From assembly GCF_012516375.2 (NCBI RefSeq), contig NZ_CP051204.2, forward strand, positions 3,100,001 through 3,164,000: a DNA stretch of 64,000 nt, in the 5' to 3' direction. Under the pieces are notes generated by a model that was not told the DNA's origin, searched no databases, and saw only the letters and a list, made by a program, of their open reading frames with translations. Each line of letters starts with the position of its first letter. Positions within the stretch are counted from its first letter, which is position 1. Shown here piece by piece: positions 17,119 to 25,131 of the stretch. Source of the stretch: Chitinophaga oryzae (lineage in GTDB: Bacteria > Bacteroidota > Bacteroidia > Chitinophagales > Chitinophagaceae). Both the position numbers and the translations under genes were made by a program.

Positions 17119-18069
17119 TTAACGGCTGATGGTAAATGACTGTGTTTGGTGTATTTCTTCGAAAAGCCGTTGCGCATCTTCTTTTTTACACAGGGCGGTG
17201 CCGGGGTTCAGTGTGGCGGCTGTGCCACAGGCGACGCCGAATTGTGCAGCTTCCAATATATCCCGGCCGGCAGACAGGCTGTAAACAATGCCTGCCATCA
17301 TGCTGTCGCCTGCGCCAACGGTACTTACCCGTTGCACCCTTGGCGCCGGGATCTTTACGGCCATGCTGTCCGTTATTAACATGGCGCCTGTTTCTCCCAT
17401 GGATACGACGACCACTTCACATTGATTTTTGCGGATGATTTGTTGGGCCACTTCCACGATCTCTTCTGTGTTAAGCATGTCTTTGCCTGCAAAGCCCGCG
17501 AGTTCCCTGATGTTGGGTTTGACAAGGTAGGCGCCTTCCCGCAATGCCTGTTTTAAGGCTTCCCGGGATGTGTCCACAACAAACCGGGCGCCTTTCAGGG
17601 CCGCTATGGCGCTGAAAGACGCAAATATATCCGGCGGGACCCCCGGCGCCAGGCTGCCGCTCGCAACGATATAATCCACCTGACCGATGCCCCGGATAAC
17701 TTCCAGCAAGTGCTGCCATTCGTAGGCGTCCACTGCCGGTCCGGGCATATCCAGCCGGTACTGTGCGTTATCGGCGATATCGGTGACGATCAGATTTTCC
17801 CGGGTGTTCCCTGCAATAGGGACAGACACCGCAGGCACTCCTTCAGCATTTAGCAAGGCGTCGAAAAATTTACCGGGATGGCCCCCCGCCAGGTAAATAG
17901 CCCGGGCGTTGCCGCCTAACTGTATGATGGCCCTCGCCACGTTTACCCCGCCGCCACCGGGTTCAAAGACAGGATGACTGCATTGTAGCTTTCGTTCCGG
18001 TACCAGCCTGGGTACGGTAGTGCTTTTATCAATGGCAGGATTCAGTGTAATAGTGATAATGCCGGACAT
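17119..18069 (-). CDS. pfkB: 6-phosphofructokinase II-like kinase
   Basis: A ribokinase-fold sugar-phosphate kinase very similar in pattern to E. coli PfkB: TLNPAIDKSTTVP at the start, VFEPGGGGVNVARAIIQLGG in the substrate loop, IVASGSLAPGVP, VKPN near the middle, and the catalytic VGAGDSMMAG motif. The start at 18069 gives the standard N-terminus (MSGIITITLNPA); a longer frame to 18114 would begin at the predicted transcription start. Likely activity is fructose-6-phosphate phosphorylation, although related enzymes act on tagatose-6-phosphate or fructose-1-phosphate. First gene of the leftward run with the Nramp homologue. Confidence 0.9.
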   Translation of the reverse strand: MSGIITITLNPAIDKSTTVPRLVPERKLQCSHPVFEPGGGGVNVARAIIQLGGNARAIYLAGGHPGKFFDALLNAEGVPAVSVPIAGNTRENLIVTDIADNAQYRLDMPGPAVDAYEWQHLLEVIRGIGQVDYIVASGSLAPGVPPDIFASFSAIAALKGARFVVDTSREALKQALREGAYLVKPNIRELAGFAGKDMLNTEEIVEVAQQIIRKNQCEVVVVSMGETGAMLITDSMAVKIPAPRVQRVSTVGAGDSMMAGIVYSLSAGRDILEAAQFGVACGTAATLNPGTALCKKEDAQRLFEEIHQTQSFTISR

Positions 18070-18116
18070 ACCTTTGGATTTAAGATGGTCGTTCCCCTTG
18101 TGTATCGGAAACAAAC

Positions 18117-18124
18117 CAAAGATA
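18117..18124 (-). promoter_or_regulatory. Probable -7 element of the pfkB operon
   Basis: The minus strand reads TATCTTTG, an exact TAnnTTTG match, about 48 bases upstream of the pfkB ATG at 18069. The -33 position lacks a good TTTG. The location supports the shorter pfkB start. Confidence 0.38.
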
Positions 18125-18283
18125 CCAGCCTGCTGCGTCGATTACTATGACCGTTATTAGACACCATGCTGATTTTTGTCAGGCATGAGGCGGCGGTTTC
18201 TGTTATTATCGTAAAACCAGGAGGGGAATGCTGACAGGTGAATTAACCGGCAACATTTGTAACTTTAGTTAAAAGTCACGCTT

Positions 18284-18643
18284 ATGACAGTTGCACAAGT
18301 TGCCACCCGTTTGGCTGAATATTGCCGTAATGAAGAATTTAGCCGGGCGCAGCAGGAGCTTTACGCTGACGAGGCCGTCAGCATAGAACCCGCTGATATT
18401 CCTGGTTTTGACAGGGAAACCAAAGGAAAGGAAGCGCTCCGGGAAAAAGACCGGAAGTTTAACGAGATGGTGGAATCCCGGCATGGTACTTCGGTTTCCG
18501 AGCCGCTGATCGCCGGCAACGCCTTTTCCTTTGTATTGACAATGGACATTAAAATGAAAGGAGGAGACCGCCAGACCATGACGGAACTTTGCGTGTATAC
18601 CGTGAAGGATGGTAAAATTATTTCGGAGCAGTTTTTTATGTAA
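18284..18643 (+). CDS. SnoaL-like (NTF2 fold) protein
   Basis: A 119-residue protein with the SnoaL/NTF2 pattern: an N-terminal helix (VATRLAEYCRNEEFSRAQQELYADEAVSIEP), a GKEALREK turn and C-terminal strands ending KDGKIISEQFFM. Such proteins form small cone-shaped pockets and range from isomerases to non-enzymatic ligand binders; nothing here fixes a function. It is a single gene lying divergent from pfkB. Confidence 0.82.
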   Translation: MTVAQVATRLAEYCRNEEFSRAQQELYADEAVSIEPADIPGFDRETKGKEALREKDRKFNEMVESRHGTSVSEPLIAGNAFSFVLTMDIKMKGGDRQTMTELCVYTVKDGKIISEQFFM

Positions 18644-18650
18644 GGAACAA

Positions 18651-18684
18651 AAAAAACAGGCCGTCGCAGCTTAGAGACGGCCTG
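18651..18684 (-). terminator. Terminator of the DUF4345-like gene
   Basis: A 9-bp stem (18657-18665 with 18676-18684) encloses a 10-base loop. On the minus strand it is followed by a run of T (complement of the A tract at 18650-18656), so it ends transcription of the leftward gene that stops at 18708. In the plus direction no T tract follows. Confidence 0.78.
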
Positions 18685-18707
18685 CTGGCATACGGGGGCT
18701 TATATTG

Positions 18708-19124
18708 TTAGCCATGAGCAGCAGGCTTGTTTTTGGGTAGCCGGAGGAATAGTAACATTCCCATCGCAAAAAACACGCTTTCAATGACCAGCCATTGCGT
18801 ACCGAATGCTCCCAGCGGACCTTCTGCCGTCCATGTTATTATTCTCGAGAGCGCGTACAGCCCCCATAGCCAGCATAAAAAAACAACGCCCTGCTGTATA
18901 TCTTTGAGCGCCCAGCGTACAAGCATGACCGTGATCGTTAACCCTACGCCGCCATATACGCCCCGGATGGAGCTGAATGCGTCATTGTTCGGAAGCTTCA
19001 CCTGTACGAGGTCCATAACCGCCTGCGGACTGAAAAATCCCATCATGCTCACCATAAAAAAACTTCCTGCAGACAGCAACAGGTAGATGCGGGCCAAAAT
19101 TTTAATCGTTCGGGATAGATGCAT
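18708..19124 (-). CDS. DUF4345-like small membrane protein
   Basis: A 138-residue protein with four predicted membrane helices (about IYLLLSAGSFFMVSMMGFF, VGLTITVMLVRW, GVVFLCWLWGLYALSRII and VIESVFFAMGMLLFL). The spacing and the RGVYGGVGL turn resemble DUF4345 proteins, which are of unknown function. The start at 19124 (MHLSRTIKILARIYLL) is preferred over an upstream ATG at 19187, which adds a non-membrane stretch. It ends at its own terminator. Confidence 0.7.
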   Translation of the reverse strand: MHLSRTIKILARIYLLLSAGSFFMVSMMGFFSPQAVMDLVQVKLPNNDAFSSIRGVYGGVGLTITVMLVRWALKDIQQGVVFLCWLWGLYALSRIITWTAEGPLGAFGTQWLVIESVFFAMGMLLFLRLPKNKPAAHG

Positions 19125-19392
19125 GTTTAGACTTTTTATAACGCAAATTTGGCGGCGCCGCATTAATAAAATCTTTGCGTGTGTCAAGATTTTTGTGGTA
19201 ATAAGCGCTTACTATAGCACTGCGCCAGCATCACTTTTTCTACAGCATAACGGGTTCCATCTCTCCGGAATCCTTTACCCGTATAGGTGCCACCTTATAA
19301 GGTGAACCGTTTATGCCAGAGCGCTTCGATAGTTTTGCCCGCACAAACGGCCGTGCCTTCGGCCACGTCTTTTACTTTAAAATCACGAATGG

Positions 19393-20193
19393 ATGAAACT
19401 GTGTAGTACCTGGCGCCTGGCTGGATGTTTATGCCTGACGCTTATTTTCTCTGCTTGTAAGAAGGAAACCATCGAAAAAGGCCGCGTCCGGGAGTTCGGT
19501 CTCTTGTCGGCTGTCAACGGTGGCAACTATGACATCCGGGTGGCACTGCCCGAAAACTATTCCCCTGCAAAGGGATATCGCACCCTCTACGTGCTGGATG
19601 CCAGGCTGGATTTTGACTTTACCGCGGTGGAATGCGAAAAGCAGGCCCGTGACCGTCACCAGGAAGGGATGCTGGTTGTCGGTATTGGCTACGGCCACGA
19701 CCGTATGGATGATTATACCCCGACGCCCAGCGATATCGGCAGTGGCGGGGCCGATAAATTTATCGAGTTCATAGAAGCGGAACTCATTCCACGGATAGAG
19801 ACCGAGTTTCATGCAACACCCGCCCGGTCAGCGAGGGCCATCCTGGGACATTCCGCCGGCGGACTGCTGGTAGGCCACAGCTTCACCAATCATAACCGGA
19901 TCTTTGGCCACTACCTGTGCCTGAGCCCTTCGTTCTGGTATGACGATGCGATTGCGCTCCGCAACGAAAAGGCTTACCGCGAACAAAACAAGGTGGGGAG
20001 CGGTACTTTTTTTCTCGGGCTGGGTGAACTGGAAGAAAAGATGCGCCCGCCTTTTACAGGCTTCCGCAACGCGCTACAGGCGTATTATCCTCATTATGCA
20101 CTGCAGGATTACATCACCCCCGGGAAGGGGCACCTCGACTCCAAAAAGACGAACATCAAAAAGGCACTCACTTTTTTCTTTGAAAACAACTAA
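19393..20193 (+). CDS. Lipoprotein esterase, alpha/beta hydrolase fold
   Basis: A 266-residue predicted lipoprotein (signal ending IFSAC, Cys22) of the putative esterase group that includes enterochelin esterase-like and acetylxylan esterase-like proteins. The nucleophile elbow is GHSAGG, with serine about residue 154; TLYVLDARLDF near residues 63-73 and the late GKGHLD, with the presumed catalytic histidine, are family features. It probably cleaves esters at the cell envelope; the substrate is unknown. A small outer-membrane protein gene follows 8 bases later, so they likely form an operon. Confidence 0.87.
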   Translation: MKLCSTWRLAGCLCLTLIFSACKKETIEKGRVREFGLLSAVNGGNYDIRVALPENYSPAKGYRTLYVLDARLDFDFTAVECEKQARDRHQEGMLVVGIGYGHDRMDDYTPTPSDIGSGGADKFIEFIEAELIPRIETEFHATPARSARAILGHSAGGLLVGHSFTNHNRIFGHYLCLSPSFWYDDAIALRNEKAYREQNKVGSGTFFLGLGELEEKMRPPFTGFRNALQAYYPHYALQDYITPGKGHLDSKKTNIKKALTFFFENN

Positions 20194-20201
20194 ACCCGTT
20201 T

Positions 20202-20768
20202 ATGCGAAACCTGTTTTTTATTGGCCTGTTGCTGCTGACCATCAGTCTGCATGGGCAGGAGCAACCGTTATCCCGCTTTACCATCAAACCGGCCGTTGGC
20301 GCTTTGCCATGGAGCCTTCCGGTAAAAGGACTCGCTGCTGTTTCTATAGAATATTCCCTGAAGGGCAACTGGGTGCTGGGAGCACGTGCTATGCTGGCCA
20401 GTGCAGGGGCTAAAAATACCTACAACGTGGAAACGAATTACAGTTTTCAACTGTCTCATCAGCTGGGCGTGGGCTATACGATGACGGGGCCTAAGAAGTT
20501 TGTCAGGCTTACCATGTTGGCCATGGGCGGTGTGCGGCGTATTGCTTTTAAAGAAACGCTCGACTACCCCGGGCTGGAGAAGATCACGACCAAAAGCAGC
20601 ACCACGATGCCGGATGTGGGCCTGCTGCTGGACTGGTCTCTCGGGAGAAAACGGCATACTTTCAATGCAAAGGTCTACCTGCCTTTTTATCCTTTTGAGG
20701 AATATCCTGTCAGTACTTTCCAGCACATCAGTATGGAAATGGGTATGGGCATACGGCTGAAACGCTGA
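20202..20768 (+). CDS. Small outer-membrane beta-barrel-like protein
   Basis: A 188-residue protein with a cleavable signal (ending LHGQ near residue 19) and alternating hydrophobic strands typical of an 8-stranded outer-membrane barrel. It finishes with a strand ending in MGIRLKR rather than an aromatic residue. I do not recognise a specific family. It lies between the esterase gene and an AraC-type regulator; its stop overlaps an ATG of the next frame by one base. Confidence 0.68.
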   Translation: MRNLFFIGLLLLTISLHGQEQPLSRFTIKPAVGALPWSLPVKGLAAVSIEYSLKGNWVLGARAMLASAGAKNTYNVETNYSFQLSHQLGVGYTMTGPKKFVRLTMLAMGGVRRIAFKETLDYPGLEKITTKSSTTMPDVGLLLDWSLGRKRHTFNAKVYLPFYPFEEYPVSTFQHISMEMGMGIRLKR

Positions 20769-20808
20769 TGCAGGGCAGTTGGCGTAACAAATACCTGGTT
20801 GAAACCCT

Positions 20809-20816
20809 TATATTTG
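20809..20816 (+). promoter_or_regulatory. Possible -7 element for the AraC-type regulator
   Basis: TATATTTG matches TAnnTTTG exactly and lies 30 bases before the ATG at 20846. A good -33 element is not seen. If real, it favours the 20846 start over the one at 20768. Confidence 0.33.
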
Positions 20817-20845
20817 GTATTTCTTACATCAGACTAGCAAGTGAT

Positions 20846-22024
20846 ATGTTATCGGACTGGCGTGTTATCTATATAGGGGGCGTTTTTATCTCGTTGTTCC
20901 TGTTCATCCTCCTTGTCAGCAAACGCAAAAAAAGTACGGCGGACAAAATACTGAGTGCCTGGTTCTTTTTTGCTGTGGTGCATCAGGCGTTGATTGGCTG
21001 GTATGCCTTTAATAAGATGAGCGACATGCCGGCGCTGATTGGCTGGGAGCTGCCATTCCCTTTCCTGCATGGTCCGTTTTTGTACCTGTATATTTTGTTT
21101 CTTACCGGCCAGCAACGCCAGGGGTGGCGTAATATGCTTCACTTCATCCCGGCGGTGCTGGTCGCTGGGCTAATGGCGTGGGTGCTCCCTTTGATGCCGG
21201 TAGCGGAAAAGCTGGGCGTTGTTCCGTCGAAGTTTGCGCCGCTGTTCCATGTAATGGTAGGGGGTATTATGGTTTCCGGAGTCGTGTATGTGATACTGTC
21301 TCTTTACCTGCTGCGTCGTCACCGCCGGAACGTGGCCGTCCAGTTTTCCAACACCGATAAGATTACGCTCAATTGGTTGCGCTACCTCATTGGCGGCATG
21401 GGCGTTATTTGGATCGTGGTCATCTTTTTCGAGTCTGCTGCGTCGTTATACTTTGTGGTAGCGTTGTTTATTTTCTTTATCGGTTACTTTGGCATCCGCC
21501 AGGTAGGTATTTTCTCCAACCCGCCGCCTGCACATGAAGTATATCTTCCTGCGGTGGTCCGGCCGGAGGAGCCGGTGCTGGCGGTGGAAAAGACAACCGC
21601 AGCGGACACGGATGACAGCAGCCCGAAAGTGAAGTATGAAAAAAGCAGTCTTACCGACGCGGAGGCTGCACGAATTCATGCTGCGCTGACGGCGCTCATG
21701 CAGGAGCAGCAGTGTTACAAAGATGCCGGCTTAACACTGGGGGATCTCGCCAAAGCGTTGAATGTGCATCCTGCCGTACTTTCCCAGGTGATCAATTCCA
21801 AAGAGGCCAGTAGTTTTTACGATTATATCAATGTGCTCCGGGTCGAAGCTTTTAAACAATTGCTGCTGCAGCCGGCAAGCCAGCAGTATACCTTGTTGTC
21901 GCTGGCTTTTGAATGCGGGTTTAATTCCAAGACGAGCTTTAACCGGAATTTTAAGAAGATCACCCAGCTTTCGCCCAGTGCTTATGTGAAGGCGATGCAT
22001 ATAAATATGCAGGAGGAGGGTTAG
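20846..22024 (+). CDS. Membrane-bound AraC-family regulator
   Basis: The protein begins with about seven membrane helices (roughly the first 215 residues from VIYIGGVFISLFLFILLVS), followed by a charged linker and a C-terminal AraC helix-turn-helix domain (LTLGDLAKALNVHPAVLSQVINS, then LSLAFECGFNSKTSFNRNFKKI). This architecture is a common Bacteroidota one-component sensor in which the membrane part is thought to detect a signal. The ATG at 20846 (MLSDWRVIYIGG) puts the first helix at the N-terminus as usual. An alternative ATG at 20768, overlapping the previous stop, would add 26 residues. The stop overlaps the convergent aldolase gene by 4 bases. Confidence 0.88.
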   Translation: MLSDWRVIYIGGVFISLFLFILLVSKRKKSTADKILSAWFFFAVVHQALIGWYAFNKMSDMPALIGWELPFPFLHGPFLYLYILFLTGQQRQGWRNMLHFIPAVLVAGLMAWVLPLMPVAEKLGVVPSKFAPLFHVMVGGIMVSGVVYVILSLYLLRRHRRNVAVQFSNTDKITLNWLRYLIGGMGVIWIVVIFFESAASLYFVVALFIFFIGYFGIRQVGIFSNPPPAHEVYLPAVVRPEEPVLAVEKTTAADTDDSSPKVKYEKSSLTDAEAARIHAALTALMQEQQCYKDAGLTLGDLAKALNVHPAVLSQVINSKEASSFYDYINVLRVEAFKQLLLQPASQQYTLLSLAFECGFNSKTSFNRNFKKITQLSPSAYVKAMHINMQEEG

Positions 22025-22830
22025 ATCACCTGTAGTTTCTGCGATATGAGCGAGGTGACGGCGTCTATGGCTTTGGGAAATACCCGTCGCAGGTCTATGT
22101 CTTCCGTTTGCCGGAGTTGTTGCTGTAATGTTTTCATGAAGATGTTTTTTGTTTCGGTGGCCAGGTTCACTTTGGCGATACCGTTTTTTACCGCTGCTTT
22201 CAGTTGATCGTCCGGTACGCCGGAGCTGCCGTGGAGCACCAGCGCGGCGGGAGTAGCGGCGTGTATCTCCTTTAATAATGCTATTTGTAAGTTGGGCGGG
22301 TCTTTGTAAAATCCGTGGGCGGTGCCGATGGCTACGGCCAGGGCATTGACGCCGGTTTCGCTGACAAACCGGTGCGCATCTGCCGGGCTGGTAAAAGCGC
22401 CCTGTTGCTGCTGGCCCAGTTTGGCGATATAACCCAGTTCCGCTTCCACATTGACATTATAGGCTTCTGCAAGTTTTACCACTGCGGAGGTGGTTTTCAC
22501 ATTTTCAGAGAAGGAAGCTTCGCTGGCGTCGATCATGACGGAGTCGAAGCCGGCGTCGAGGCACTCGCGGATGGTGCTGATGTTGTTGCCGTGGTCGAGG
22601 TGTATCCATCCCCGGACACCGAACTGGCGCAGAGCGGCCCTGGCCATGTTGACGGCGGAGTGGATGCCGAGGTACTGGAGCGTCCCTTCGGAGAGCTGCA
22701 GAATGAGGCTGCAGTTATTGGCTTTGGCTGCCAGCAGCAAGCCTTTCAGTGTTTCAAAATTGTAGAAGTTCACGGCCAGCAGGGCGGTCCCTGAGGCGGA
22801 GCAGTATTGCAATTGTTGTTTCAGGTCCAT
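22021..22830 (-). CDS. Class II ketose-bisphosphate aldolase (tagatose/fructose type)
   Basis: Zinc-dependent aldolase of 269 residues, similar to GatY/KbaY/AgaY enzymes that split tagatose-1,6-bisphosphate into dihydroxyacetone phosphate and glyceraldehyde-3-phosphate. Metal and substrate motifs are HLDHGN (about 77-82), EAELGYI, GTAHGFYKDPP and LHGSSGVPDD, followed by KVNLATE. It overlaps the end of the kinase gene by 10 bases, so the order agaS, kinase, aldolase forms one tightly packed leftward operon. Fructose-bisphosphate specificity cannot be excluded, but the context favours a tagatose-like substrate. Confidence 0.88.
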   Translation of the reverse strand: MDLKQQLQYCSASGTALLAVNFYNFETLKGLLLAAKANNCSLILQLSEGTLQYLGIHSAVNMARAALRQFGVRGWIHLDHGNNISTIRECLDAGFDSVMIDASEASFSENVKTTSAVVKLAEAYNVNVEAELGYIAKLGQQQQGAFTSPADAHRFVSETGVNALAVAIGTAHGFYKDPPNLQIALLKEIHAATPAALVLHGSSGVPDDQLKAAVKNGIAKVNLATETKNIFMKTLQQQLRQTEDIDLRRVFPKAIDAVTSLISQKLQVI

Positions 22831-23774
22831 GGTTGCTGATAGTTAAATTTTTGTGATGCGATAGCCCGGAAGGTATCGATGGTGTCGAAGGCGGTGATAC
22901 CGCCGGGGGCGGTGGTGTTCACGGCGCCGGCCAGTGCGGCGAAAGCAGCGCATTGCGTGATATTGCCGCCGAGGAGGTAACGGCTGATAAATCCTGCGTT
23001 GAAGCTGTCGCCGGCGCCGATGCAGTCGGCGATTTCGTTGTGCAGGAAAGGCGGCTGGTGAAACAGCGTATAGCCGTCCCATATATAGGCGCCTGCTTCG
23101 CCATGTTTAACGGCCAGGATGCCGGGGTGGTAGCTGAGCGCCTGTACACAGGCTTCCACGCTGGTTTCGCCGGTGAACGCCCGGAGTTCCGCGATGTTGG
23201 GCAGGAACACGTCTACATAGGGTAATAGCGCCGGTAGTTCCAGCTGCCATTTTTCGGCGGGGTCCCATTGCGGGTCCAGCGAGGTGGTGAGGCCCTGCAT
23301 TTTCGCGCGTTGAAAGAGGGTTGCGAGGCCGGGAGCGAGGCCCGGTTGGAGGAACACGGAGCTGACGTGCAGGTGCCGTGCGGTGCGGAGCATTTCGTCG
23401 CTGACGTCTGCTGCGGTGAAAGTGTTCATGGCGCCGGGATAGGTGATCATGGCTCTTTCCTGTCCGTCGTTGAGCGCTACGCTGATGCCGGTGCCGGCGG
23501 CAGCGGTGGCGGTGATAAAGCGGGTGTCGACGTTTCTTTGCTGCAGGTCGTGCAACAGCTGACGGCCGAAGGTGTCGTTCCCGATTTTGCCGGCGAAGGC
23601 TACGCTGGCGCCGAGGGTGCTGAGGTTGCAGGCGAAGATGGCGGAGCTGCTGCCAAGGGTGAAAGTCATTTCTCCGGCCAGTATTTCTTTGCCCAGGCTG
23701 GGCAGGCTGCTTAACCGGTTAAATATCAGGTCTACGTTCAGCTCTCCTGCCACCAGCACATCGAAGTTTTTCAT
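22821..23774 (-). CDS. PfkB-family sugar (phosphate) kinase
   Basis: A 317-residue ribokinase-fold kinase. Features are VAGELNVDLIF at the N-terminus, the LGSSSAIFACNLSTLGASV substrate region, LPNIAELRAFTGE, and the catalytic anion-hole motif DCIGAGDSFNAGF with the presumed base aspartate. Between agaS and a class II aldolase, the expected role is phosphorylation of a ketose-6-phosphate at C1. A sugar kinase acting on the free sugar is the alternative; no other kinase is present in this locus, so it might do that instead. Confidence 0.87.
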   Translation of the reverse strand: MKNFDVLVAGELNVDLIFNRLSSLPSLGKEILAGEMTFTLGSSSAIFACNLSTLGASVAFAGKIGNDTFGRQLLHDLQQRNVDTRFITATAAAGTGISVALNDGQERAMITYPGAMNTFTAADVSDEMLRTARHLHVSSVFLQPGLAPGLATLFQRAKMQGLTTSLDPQWDPAEKWQLELPALLPYVDVFLPNIAELRAFTGETSVEACVQALSYHPGILAVKHGEAGAYIWDGYTLFHQPPFLHNEIADCIGAGDSFNAGFISRYLLGGNITQCAAFAALAGAVNTTAPGGITAFDTIDTFRAIASQKFNYQQPWT

Positions 23775-23788
23775 AACGGAAGATTTTA

Positions 23789-24955
23789 TCAGGCTTTAAG
23801 CGGATAGATAGATACGCCTTCCACGACGCGGGTGATGGCGCCGTTGTCGGAAGGATTGTCCGGATGGATGCCCAGTTTCAGCGCGGTAAAGAAAGCCAGC
23901 AGTTGCAACGGGATGATGTTACAGACACACAGCAGGTCTTCTTCCAGCATCGACTGGTTGTCGTTTGTCAGTATAAGATAATCCAGTTCCGGGATATGTG
24001 TATTGGCAGGCAGCACGCCTATTTCCATCAGTGCTTTGTTGCCCTGTTTCATGGAAAGCACAAGGTCTTTTTCGTACCGGAGCACATAAGGGCTGTTGGA
24101 GAACAGGTAGATGACGAGCGTGGATTCATCTATGACCGCTTTGGGGCCGTGACGGAAGCCGAGGAAGCTGTCGCTTTTGCAGATGACTTTCCCGTTGGTG
24201 AGTTCCTGCAGCTTCAGTTGCCCTTCTGTGGCCGTGCCGAAGAAAGCGCCGTCTCCCAGGAATACGGCCCTGCGGAAAGGCGCTGCTGCGATCTGTTGCA
24301 TCACGGGCGTATAGGTGCGCAGCAGCGATTTGCCGTAGGTAAAGAGTCTGCTGGCCTGGCGTTGCAGCGCCGGCAGGTGGTGCAGTCTTGTCAGCAGGGT
24401 GCCGGCGAACAACATGCCGCTGTAGCTGCTGGTCATAGCGAGACTTTTATCGTTGCACTCCGGCGGGAGCAGGATACGTTGCTGCGGGTGGCGGCTCTGC
24501 CACCTGGCCAGGCTGCCGTGACTGTTGCAGGTGATGACCAGGTGGTAACAGGCGGCGGACAGCTCATCTGCCAGTTCCAGTGCTGCGCAGCTCTCGGGGC
24601 TGTTGCCCGACCGGGCGAAAGAGATGATCAGCGGCGTTTTGTTGCGGTGAAAATAGTCCTGCGGGTGCGCTACCAGGTCGGTAGTGGCGACGGCGCGGGT
24701 AAGGATGTTGGTATGGCGGAAGAAGCTGCCCTGTAAGGAAAGGCCGATGTAGGCGCTGGTGCCGGCGCCCGTCAGGATGATGTTGTCTGCCGCGCTGCAG
24801 GCCTGCTGAAGAAAGTGCTGCAGTTCGCTGCTTTGCCCGATGATCCCTTCCAGTATCTTATGCCAGATGTCGGGTTGTTGTACGATTTCCCGGGCGGTGT
24901 GAAGGGCTCCTTTACTTTCTAATTCCGGAATAGCCAGACCAAAGAATGATTGCAT
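23789..24955 (-). CDS. agaS: AgaS-like SIS-domain sugar isomerase/deaminase
   Basis: A 388-residue protein with two SIS domains and the AgaS pattern: TAREIVQQPDIW near the start, ILTGAGTSAYIG, SFARSGNSPES (phosphosugar-binding serines), CNDKSLAMTSSYS, and GFRHGPKAVID. E. coli AgaS, of almost equal length, converts galactosamine-6-phosphate to tagatose-6-phosphate with release of ammonia. It leads the leftward operon with a kinase and an aldolase that would act next, and diverges from an AgaR-type repressor. The same genes could serve a related amino sugar; the role is inferred from family and context. Confidence 0.85.
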   Translation of the reverse strand: MQSFFGLAIPELESKGALHTAREIVQQPDIWHKILEGIIGQSSELQHFLQQACSAADNIILTGAGTSAYIGLSLQGSFFRHTNILTRAVATTDLVAHPQDYFHRNKTPLIISFARSGNSPESCAALELADELSAACYHLVITCNSHGSLARWQSRHPQQRILLPPECNDKSLAMTSSYSGMLFAGTLLTRLHHLPALQRQASRLFTYGKSLLRTYTPVMQQIAAAPFRRAVFLGDGAFFGTATEGQLKLQELTNGKVICKSDSFLGFRHGPKAVIDESTLVIYLFSNSPYVLRYEKDLVLSMKQGNKALMEIGVLPANTHIPELDYLILTNDNQSMLEEDLLCVCNIIPLQLLAFFTALKLGIHPDNPSDNGAITRVVEGVSIYPLKA

Positions 24956-24984
24956 AGAACGGATGATGAATGGTGAACTGAAAG

Positions 24985-25015
24985 CAAATGTATTAAAAGA
25001 CTATTTACTTTCAAA
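24985..25015 (-). promoter_or_regulatory. Promoter of the agaS-kinase-aldolase operon
   Basis: On the minus strand TTTG (complement of 25012-25015) is followed by exactly 19 bases and TACATTTG (complement of 24985-24992), a full match to the Bacteroidota primary sigma promoter TTTG-N19-TAnnTTTG. Transcription should begin about 23 bases ahead of the agaS ATG at 24955. A T/G-rich direct repeat that may be the repressor site lies just upstream. Confidence 0.75.
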
Positions 25016-25030
25016 AGCTTTTTATTTTTT

Positions 25031-25057
25031 CTTTGATTTTTGTTTTGGTTTTGTTTC
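25031..25057. promoter_or_regulatory. Putative AgaR/DeoR operator repeats
   Basis: A T/G tract made of tandem units (CTTTG, TTTTTG, TTTTGG, TTTTG, TTTC) lies between the divergent agaS and regulator genes. It resembles the tandem TTTC/TTTG-type operators known for AgaR and other DeoR-family repressors. A similar CTTTG-TTTTTG-AAA sequence recurs at 26064-26077 before the transporter gene, which supports a shared regulator. Confidence 0.42.
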
Positions 25058-25131
25058 AGGGATTTTACTTAATATTATGTAACTTCGCTTGCTTTTAAAT
25101 GTTAAGTATTTTAATAAAACCAATATCTGCA

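Noticed and set aside
23864..24736. Open frame of 290 codons opposite agaS
   Set aside because: Shadow of a strongly conserved SIS-domain gene; no motif and low-complexity composition.
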